Below are positions 30,101 to 38,400 of a stretch of 64,000 nucleotides of DNA, piece by piece; within the stretch, counting starts at the first letter, position 1, and every line of letters starts with the position of its first letter. This DNA is from Antedon bifida (lineage: Eukaryota; Echinodermata; Crinoidea; Comatulida; Antedonidae). Location of the stretch: NCBI GenBank assembly GCA_963402885.1, contig OY727096.1:24781820-24845819 (forward strand), read 5' to 3'. Both the position numbers and the translations under genes were made by a program. The notes beneath the pieces were generated by a model that saw only the letters and a program-made list of their open reading frames with translations, ran no database searches and was not told the DNA's origin.

Positions 30101-32812
30101 GCATGCAGGCATTTTTTTGTATTTTCTTTTTTAGAAGCATACCATACCATTATACCTTACCATGAAAACAAGACTTATTTTTGCAACGTAATACAGAGTG
30201 TTTAATATTTCGGAGCAAAGCAATCTTTCTGCGCAAGCTTATATGTTAGTTATATATGTTATAAGCTGAGCATGTGCATGATTATTTTTGTACTCGAGTA
30301 TTCGAGTGGCCCGCTTCGTGTAAACGATTGCAGTATACCAAAACTTGTTAAACTTACGTTGCACTTGTACATTTGTTTTCGTTCGTTTTTGTTTTCTTTT
30401 GCTAATAATTTCTTCTGACTTACCCAGCATGCACCGATTTGCAATACACATGCAGCGACGCAGGCGGCGTAATTTTTTTTCCAGGACGAACGTGGGCAGA
30501 AATCATGAATAATTATGACATAATAGGGAACATTATAGGATATATGGATATATTATATCCATTACATTATCGCTACTTACTTTATTTGAAAAATGCATCC
30601 AACTAGAACACTATATCCCAAGAATGGAACAATTGTATAATTATATCAATATTTAAACAGGGAGACGCTAATGATTTAAACAATTATAGAGGTATTACTT
30701 TAACGTCTTGCGTGTCCAAAATTTTCAACAGAATTATAACTATGCACATATCAAATTACTTAGAAGGTATGGATGTTTTATCGGAAACTCAGGGAGGTTT
30801 TCGTACTTTTCGCAGATGTGAATATCACATATTTACTTTAAAAAGTGTAGCAGCCTGTCGCTTAAAAGAAAAAAAGCAAACATATATTGCCTTCGTGGAT
30901 TTCCGTAAAGCATTCGATAGTATTTGGAGAGATGGATTATTGAAATCTGTTTGGCAATCAGGCATTAGAGGTAAAGTTTGGAGGTTGATAGACAAACTAT
31001 ATGAAAAAGTAACAGGTAGTGTAAAGATGGGTAGAATTGACACAGATTCATTTGAAATCCATCAGGGGGTTAAGCAAGGCTGTGTGTTATCACCAGTTCT
31101 ATTTAGTATTTTTATCAATGAATTTAAAAAATTACTTGTTTCACATGATTTGGGTGTAAGGATTGATGGAAATTGGCTAGGTGGTTTATTCTGGGCAGAC
31201 GATATCGCACTGCTTGCAAACAATGAATTTGAAATCAACAAAATGCTGGAAAACGTATAAATAAGGTGAAAAAAATGGAAATTAGGAGATGGCTATATTA
31301 GTGAAGCCAAATCATATAAATACCTAGGTGTCCTTATTTCAAGAAATTTAAATGATCACAAACAATTTGCTGGAAAATGTTTTTTTTTAATAGTTGAGAG
31401 AGATTATTTAGAGGGTTAGGTTTAGTATATTTAGGAAGTAGATCAGCTATCTTGCAATTCTTTATAATAGAAAATAATTAAGGTAATGAATTATTCATGA
31501 TCTCTGCCCACGTTCGTCCTGGAAAAAAAAATACGCACACAGGCGCATGCCTGTGGTCTTCTCAAGTTTGTGACGGTATTGACAATTGTCTTAATGCTGA
31601 GAATGAACTCTCGTGTGGTGCGTATTTTTGTTAGAATGGTCTACTCAATACCGGAAATCGCTTTGAAATTACACAACCAAAAAAGTCATATATAAATTGT
31701 AGTAGTTTTCTACTCACCTGGATTAACCAATTGCAATTTTATAAAAAACATACCTTGTAAATAAATGGAACACTCCATTAATATTTGCATATCATTTTAA
31801 AATTTAAATTTACGTAACGTAGCAATTCGTTTTACCCTATTTTAGTAAGGATGTAAAATATTTAACCAATGTTTTAGGTTATTTCACAAAAATTGATCCT
31901 TGACGAAGTGATCAAATGTAAAGAACCATCCACTTTAAATAATTTGCATGATTATTATTTTGCCTGATTTGCATCATTGTTATGCATAGTTACTTATTTC
32001 TGTTATCATTTCATCATTTACTGTACTATTATTTTTCATATCAATTATAGACTAGGATATATAGAATTACTACAGTATTATAATATTACTGTTATTCATT
32101 TAATCAGTCACGTTAAAAAAGAGCTAAACAATCAAGCATTAATTGAAAAATAAACCAAATTTAGAAAACAATAATAAAGACGATAAAAAGAAGATCGATA
32201 TGTAAGCTTGGTGCCTTTTGCAACGCAACGACGTATGCGCAACGCAGTTGACCAATCACAAGCGACAGGTCGGATGATCCATTGCTTCGTGATTGGTCAA
32301 ATTACCTACGGTGCGTTTACTTATATCTTTGCGTTGCTTCCTATTAGGAATCAAGCTTCAGCGCTCGTCATCACTAACATCACTAAACTACTTTTTAAAA
32401 TGTTGTTCACATTCATTTTATTTCAGACGATGGGTGTCCTGGAGATTTTTTCCGATGTGCTAATGAAACCACTTGCATTCCATTATCTTATGTTTGTGAT
32501 AACATTGACGACTGCAAATATTTTAACGATGAACAAGATTGCAGTGGTAGGAAATTTCTTTGACATTTTCTTATTATTACTAATTTGGGCCGAACTTTCT
32601 GTAACATCAGTTGTGTAATCGATATAGGCCTACTTCTTCCCTACTTCTGTATTCCGACGGTATTTGAACAATTCTGTTTATTTTCAGTATGTGGTATTTA
32701 CGAGTTCCAGTGTAAAAGTGATAACTACTGTATACCAAATTACAGCGTATGTGATGACAGTGATGACTGTCTTGATGGAAGCGACGAACTAGAATGTGGC
32801 GTACGAAAATAA
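27068..32812 (+). CDS. Secreted Frizzled + LDLa x4 protein, one exon split by a transposon
   Basis: Exons: 27068-27158 (start), 27327-27386, 28489-28824, 29495-29605, 30428-31617 (contains a 1070-bp insertion), 32427-32546, 32688-32812 (stop). Without the insertion and one target copy all exons are phase 1-1 and total 954 bp, or 317 residues: signal peptide, short acidic linker, 10-Cys Frizzled domain, four LDLa repeats. With the insertion unspliced the frame reaches TAG at 30604. No membrane segment, so probably secreted. Frizzled domains bind Wnts or lipids and LDLa repeats bind calcium; the combination suggests an extracellular recognition or Wnt-modulating protein, function unknown. The first ATG at 27041 is in frame, but 27068 gives the better signal peptide and matches the paralogue. 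Confidence 0.75.
27327..27386 (+). CDS. 60-bp linker exon (Fz-LDLa gene)
   Basis: Acceptor ttttcag, donor gtaatt, phase 1-1. AENNYPEECILNYKESKIN. Same length, phase and CIL(N/T)Y core as 46523-46582. Confidence 0.75.
27964..28210 (+). repeat. 'cctccgccaaggagg' dispersed repeat
   Basis: Starts ttacctccgccaaggaggta, followed by a GT/CTGT-rich stretch. Second copy at 34374-34650. A dispersed non-coding repeat; the small open frames in it are spurious. Confidence 0.7.
28489..28824 (+). CDS. Frizzled cysteine-rich domain exon
   Basis: 336 bp, phase 1-1, acceptor taatatag, donor gtaagt. Ten Cys in Frizzled order: CHYITNKFC, CHEDLMLLMC, FSEC, EPCIDHCIDVAVSC, LCDVF, VEC. Also FPNSFG, the usual FPN.GH site. 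One whole domain in a single exon. Confidence 0.88.
28904..28978. repeat. 75-nt hairpin
   Basis: Inverted arms agcttttgatttgcgacgacc / ggtcgtcgcaaatcgaaagct with one mismatch and a loop that can fold again. In an intron. Small MITE or RNA hairpin. Confidence 0.75.
29495..29605 (+). CDS. LDLa exon 1 (Fz-LDLa gene)
   Basis: 111 bp, phase 1-1, acceptor attag, donor gtaagt. ECYKDDYYQCGDGKCIPFGY ... DCLDKSDESNC: six Cys and the DKSDE acidic site. Confidence 0.85.
30467..31536. mobile_element. 1070-bp inverted-repeat transposon carrying an RT fragment
   Basis: Ends gcgtaattttttttccagga / tcctggaaaaaaaaatacgc. Flanked by acgcaggcg and acacaggcg (9 bp, one mismatch). Same family as 21255-21620. Mutator-like by target length. 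The inside contains a LINE reverse transcriptase instead of a transposase. Confidence 0.85.
30640..31370 (+). mobile_element. LINE reverse transcriptase fragment inside the inverted-repeat element
   Basis: Non-LTR RT motifs in order: NNYRGITLTSCVSKIFNRII, IAFVDFRKAFDSIWRDGL, HQGVKQGCVLSPVLFSIF, FWADDIALLA (catalytic ADD), then after a frameshift AKSYKYLGVLIS. The main open stretch is 30712-31260. Confidence 0.85.
32204..32357. mobile_element. Palindromic MITE with aagctt ends
   Basis: About 154 bp. Inner arms ttgaccaatcac / gtgattggtcaa and outer ends aagcttg / caagctt. In the intron before LDLa exon 3. Confidence 0.6.
32427..32546 (+). CDS. LDLa exon 3 (Fz-LDLa gene)
   Basis: 120 bp, phase 1-1, acceptor tttcag, donor gtagga. 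DDGCPGDFFRCANETTC, then VCDNIDDCKYFNDEQDC. The SDE site reads NDE. Confidence 0.85.
32688..32812 (+). CDS. LDLa exon 4 with stop (Fz-LDLa gene)
   Basis: 125 bp, acceptor ttttcag. VCGIYEFQCKSDNYC, then DDCLDGSDELECGVRK and TAA. A complete six-Cys LDLa. Confidence 0.88.
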
Positions 32813-33261
32813 GCGTTATTTCCTTCTCAATTACATTAAATGTTCTACTTGTACTCAACTGCCTAATTTAGAGTTAACTGTATTCAATACCGTATGTAAT
32901 AATTGACTTAAATTGTGCATATATTTAACTGTAATGCATTTAACTTAACTGTAATATTTTCAAGTTAAAGTCCCAGTTCAGACATTGGGTATTAACATGT
33001 TTTTATTTAGTGAAAGTAATGATAAATGAAAAAACTAGACTATCTTTAACACATTATGTAAATTGATCAATGCCATCAAGTAAAGACATTCTTCATTTTA
33101 ATTTATTACAAATCCACTAAAAAATGCACATGTATACTCAGAAATTAATATAAGCTTAATAATGAGTGTTTAAAACTATTTAAAAATAATAAGCAGAGCT
33201 TAAATTGTAAAATTGTTGTCATTCAGTATTAACTTTTGTTTTCTGTACTTGTTTTTTTAGG

Positions 33262-33781
33262 AGTAGGGGTTCTGTTTGTGTGTCCGTCAGTTGTAATGTT
33301 ATTGTATTTTAAAGCCATTTTCTTATCTCTTTGTTTGTTGCCTGGTAAGGTTAATGCTAAATATGTTGTAGACTTTATTTATTCACTTTCAAACTGAAAG
33401 AAATGCTACGTAATCATGTAATTAACTTTTGATATGTTTCAATAACAGTATAATCAATTATGAAATTACAATAGAAACAATTGACTTTACTGTAATTAAG
33501 ACACTATAATGAGATAATAAAGATGGTATAGCAATTGAAAATACATTAAATATCACGTTGCATTATTCTATTTGTTTAAATTATGCATAATTTTTCAACT
33601 AATGGTTCCTGTTTGTTAAGGCAATCATTTCCAGAGTATCAACATACAAGTGTACAGCTGTATATGGCACTTTTATGTTTTCAACTAAAATGAGAAAAAG
33701 AATTATTGTTTTTTTCTTTGGCTCTCCTGATGATGAACTCCTATAGTTTTGGGAATACACTCCCATAGTCTCCGGGTAAGT
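33262..33781 (+). pseudogene. Decayed third copy of the 5' cassette
   Basis: Upstream block aligned to 26638-27067, then ATG at 33690 (MRKRIIVFFFG), frameshifted so that it stops after 17 codons. The bases gatgaactcctat, gttttggg and acactccca still match the signal-peptide exons at 27068 and 44601. A gtaag donor remains. No downstream exons are seen. The following intron block recurs at 41694-41770. Confidence 0.7.
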
Positions 33782-34963
33782 TGTTAATATTATTTTTCGA
33801 GTGTTGAGGTTTCAATGTTTTAATAGGGACTTTACGAAACATGACGGTTAGGGAAGGACGACGAATATAGAGCGTAAAGTCATATACAGTCAACATAGCC
33901 GTTTTATTAGTTACGCACCCTTGCGCGAAGACGACGACCGGCAGTATATCTCTCCCTCCCCTGTCTCGTGGCTCATGGGCCCTTTTGAATCGCTGGTGGT
34001 AGGCCCTACAGAAGCCTAGCTTGCTACCTAGGGGCCTCGCATTCAAACGGCGCGTTAAATGTACTTTTAACACAGTCATTTTAGCCCAAAAAATATGTTA
34101 TTAAATCAGAAGTTTTGGTTTTGAAATTTCCACGTTTAACTGTAATTTGAACTGTTTATTTAAGGCTATAAGTACATTATTTCTAGTCGTTCTCCGTAAA
34201 CGGGAAAATGGCAACTTTATCTTCCTAAAAAAATTAAGGAAGACGGAATTTCACGCTAAGCTCCGGTCACTTTGTTAAAGCTCATGCATAAAATCATGAG
34301 CACCTTCCTGTGGCTTCCCGTCGTCCCTACTGATGGTGGACGACAACGATGATAATAACAATAGTAATTATTATTACCTCCGCCAAGGAGGTTATGTTTT
34401 CACCCCTGTATGTTTGTGTGTGTGTGTGTGTTTGTGTGTTTGTGTGTGTGTGTCTGTGAACAGCCTGGAGGCCACAGTTTTTATCCGATTCTCACCAAAT
34501 TTGGCAACAATGATCTATGCCCCAAAAGCTCGGACGAGTTCGAATTTGAGGGGAAAAGGTCATAGGTCAAGGTCACAACTAACAAAAAACTATTTTACTG
34601 CCTAGAGACCACAGTTTTTATCCGATTCTCACCAAACTTAGCCACAATGATCAATTGTTAAATAAAAAAAGTGGTATTTTCATCTTTTGCGTCATAATTT
34701 ATTACATTTAAAAGAGCGCGCATCAATATTTCACGTATTCAAATTTCTTCTACACGTTAATATGTTGTTGCTGAGATAATTTCCTTCCGAAATTGCTACC
34801 TTCGCGTTTCATTTTAAAACCGTCAACATGTTAAAAATTGCAATAATTAGCGGGTCCCGTAATTTCACCTATTCTACACTGTATGTGATATGGATACAGA
34901 TTATACTGTGTATACTATATATGAATCAAAATAATAGAATTCAGCAATAACAACATATAATAT
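33782..34963. other. Intergenic region, repeats
   Basis: An intron-1-like block (33782-33860) with a second copy at 41694-41770. A second cctccgccaaggagg repeat (34374-34650) with a GT microsatellite near 34415-34455. No genes. Confidence 0.5.
34374..34650 (+). repeat. 'cctccgccaaggagg' dispersed repeat, copy 2
   Basis: Starts ttacctccgccaaggagg, then (gt)n and two near-copies of acagtttttatccgattctc. Open frames in it are spurious. Confidence 0.7.
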
Positions 34964-35405
34964 TGTTTCGGATTTCGAACTTTGACGTTGGTGGCGTAAA
35001 TATTGGTTTTGGTTGTATACAGAATTGTCAGCAAGATATCACGCTTACTACTGTATCTAGTAGTAGATACTGTATTTCTCTTATTTCTGACAGTGATACG
35101 TGGGAGTACTACGTACGTTATATTACCTTTAAGTTGTGTTAATGTTCTAGACTTTAGATATTAAAATTATTTGTTAGGCTATTTAGTTAAGAGTTTCGAT
35201 CTGCTAATTGGCCATAAGCCTGACTAGCCCTCGTGTAGTAGTTTGACTGTATGTATCTACTACGCTGTATTTTGGGGTTGTTTGCACACGCAGCTGTGCT
35301 GCCTTGTGCGTGTTTTCATTGAGTTTATTTGTGTTTCAGACTTTACCAAAGAATAAAGAACGGTTAAAGCAACTACCACGAGTTTGTGTATCATTGTCCG
35401 GATTA
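34964..35405 (+). repeat. Left LTR of BEL/Pao element
   Basis: Starts tgtttcggatttcg and ends tgtccggatta. Contains AATAAA near its 3' end. Confidence 0.92.
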
Positions 35406-35425
35406 GTAAAGTGTATTCCCTTATA

Positions 35426-38400
35426 ATGGAGGAAAATACGTTCATCGACCTCAGCTTCGAAGAGCTCGAGGTCAAACACCGTTCGTTTAAAGGTCATCTA
35501 ACGAGGGCAAGGGACCGATTTACCCGTGTTCTCGACCGAGACGAACCGGAACTGGTTAAAGTGGCATTCGACCATATACAAAAGAAAATTCGAAAGATAA
35601 CCGACTTACTTGATGCTATGGACGTTGTCAAACCACCTGATGAGACTGACACTACTACACGTCTACATGCAGAACTAATGTCAGCAGCTGATGACGTGGA
35701 GCAAAAATATCAAGAGTACAGAAGGGTTTCAAGGAATGAGCAAACCGCTCATTCTTCCCAGGGTGAGCCAACTGCAGCAGGAAAGGATGAAGAGATGATA
35801 AAATTAATTAAAGCTCAGTCTGAAATGGTGGCAAAGCTTACTATAAAATTGAACGGAAACGGCTCAGACAACAAACGGCCTTCGATTAAAACACCAGGAC
35901 TCCCAGCCCCTCGGTGGGATGGATCTCCAAGAAACTTCCATTCTTGGCATGTACGAATTGACCAATACTTCGAATCTGCTGGTATTAAAGGTGACCAAGA
36001 AAAATTGATGGTTTTGCTCAATGGTAATGCGTTACCCAAATCTATTCAAGATCATATTGCTGATTGCTGCTCGGTTGAAGGTGATAATGGAGCTTGGGCT
36101 CGTCTGAAAGAAAAGGTCCCGTCTTCAGCTATTGTTCGTGATGTTATTCTGACACTTCAGATGATGAAGCCAATGAAGTCAGCAACAGCAAAGGAAATGC
36201 GACCTGTTTTAAATGGACTCACAGACTTTGCAAGACGAATGCGTGAACTTGGAAAAGAATTAGAGCTCTCATCGTCAGTTGTTGTTGAACTAGCGAGTCA
36301 GAAAGTCGATGCTGAATTAAGTTTCGAATATATGCGGCAGATAAAGCAAGATGAGCCGACAATACCAAGTTTGATCTCATTCTTACGAAGTGAAACGGAA
36401 GCAAGGGAACGCCGAGAGCAACCTCATATGTTTGGCGATCAAAATGCATCTACTCATCACATTACAGGACAAATTAGTACACTTGAAAATACTACCCAAT
36501 TTCCACCGAAATCTAATTTTAAAGGTGCTGAAACTAGCACGGATGATTGTCCTTTCTGCACTGACCACTCACGTCACTTGATTATAAAGTGCCCTATCTT
36601 TAACTCAAAATCTAATGAAGAGAGACGGTTAATGATAATGGAAGCTAGAAGATGTTTCCTATGTTTTCGTACAAACCACAGTGCGCTCAGATGCCCCAGA
36701 CATGACAAAAAACGCTGCTCTGTGTGTCAGCTATTTCACCACCGACTGATTGCTTGCCCACCCAATCGCACTTTGAGAATTAACAACACAGACGGTTTCA
36801 GTCAAAGTCAAATGTCACCTAAAACACAGGCGGGAGCAAGCACAAATCTACGGCCAATTGTACGCCACGAAACCCAAGTAGGAACTAACTTAGGTCAGAA
36901 TCCATTCATATATTTGCCAGCATCAACTAACCAAACTGTTTCAAACATGAATTTAGATCAAACGTCAATAAATTCACCTCAGATAACTCAGGCGGGAGCA
37001 AACCCAAGTCTAAGTCAGACTGTTGCAGGACCAAGTCAAAATCCATTCGTGTCTTTGCCTCCATCAACAAACCAGACAATTTCGAAAATGAATTCGACGA
37101 GGTATGCCGAACGTCGTCGCTACTCACCGACTACATATGTTGAGGTAGAAGACAACGAGGGCAATTGGCAGAAAGCTGTTGCGTTCTTTGATAGTGGTGC
37201 TGATACCACTCTGGTCAAGTGCTCCACCGCTGAAAGGCTGGGCTTAAACGGACAGCCCTTTGTATTTACTTATGGTGTGGCCGGAGGAGGCATCGTACAA
37301 GAAAACAGTGCAAGGTATCAACTTCGAGTCAGACCACTACGGGAACTGAAAGCATACGACTTGGTTGCAATTAGTGTACAAAAGCCTGCCCATGATAGCC
37401 CATCTGTTGGCGAAGATATCTTTGACGAACACCCTCACTTAACGGTAGTTAAAGAACATTTGCCTGCGGAGGAAGCCGAGATTGACTTACTCATTGGATA
37501 CGACTATCAAAGTCTTACTACACCACTGAAAACAATACGTTCATTAACTGATCCTGATACATCACCAACTGCGGCAAAAAGTGCTCTAGGTTGGACAATC
37601 ATCGGACAAACCATTCCAAAGCCAACTTCCAATGTCATCAGCCACATCACAAACGTAAATTTCATGGATGACTCCCAGCTTTTATATACATCCGATGTCA
37701 TCGGAGTTAAACCAACAACCTTGTGTACATGTACAGATAAGGAAATTGCTGAATCTCAGTTTATCAAACATTGTAGAAAAAATCTCCAAATAAATGAGAA
37801 GGGCCGTATTACCGTGGAAATGCCATGGAAGGATGGATTTCCTGAATCTCTAGACTGTAATAGAGTACAAGCCGTGACGAGGATGATTTCACATGAGGCT
37901 AGGTTGCTAAAAAACAAGCAAATCAATGAATACAATGATGAAATTCAAGCTCTCCTTGACAATGGATTTACGCGCGAGCTCACGCCAAGTGAAGACAGAA
38001 ATGAAGGATGGTACCTTCAACACCATGCGGTCCATCAGCAACACAAGACGACAAAGATTCGGATTGTATGGAATTCCGCTGCGAAGTTTAATGGACTGTG
38101 TCTCAATGACGGATTCCACAAAGGGCCAGATTTCCTAAACTCACTTGTGACATGCTTTCTACACTGGCGGAAGTACGGAATTGCCGTAGCGGGAGACGTT
38201 CGGAAGATGTTTAACCAGATTGCATTATCAGTGCGTGATCAAAAGTTTCATCGTTTTGTCTGGCGATTTGGTGATACCTCAAAGGAGATTAGGTATTTTC
38301 AGTGGTTGCGTTTACCGTTTGGGGACAAACCAGCACCGGACATTTCTATGATGGCCGTTCGTTTACTTGCTGAGGCTAACACCGGTTCAGATCCTATAGG

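Larger units (their letters stand above)
30428..31617 (+). pseudogene. LDLa exon 2 interrupted by a transposon
   Basis: Left part 30428-30466 codes ACTDLQYTCSDAG. The right part after the second target copy, 31546-31617, codes ACLWSSQVCDGIDNC and then LNAENELSC. The two parts sum to 111 bp, exactly the length of LDLa exon 1, in frame. Donor g/gtgcgt. The insert brings a stop, so the exon is broken unless the insert is spliced or skipped (skipping keeps phase). Confidence 0.85.

Noticed and set aside
32208-32618. 136-residue open frame with hydrophobic stretches
   Set aside because: It overlaps a palindromic MITE and reads LDLa exon 3 in the wrong frame.
34333-34605. Open frame rich in Cys and Val
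   Set aside because: It translates a GT microsatellite inside the cctccgccaaggagg dispersed repeat; no domain and no splice context.
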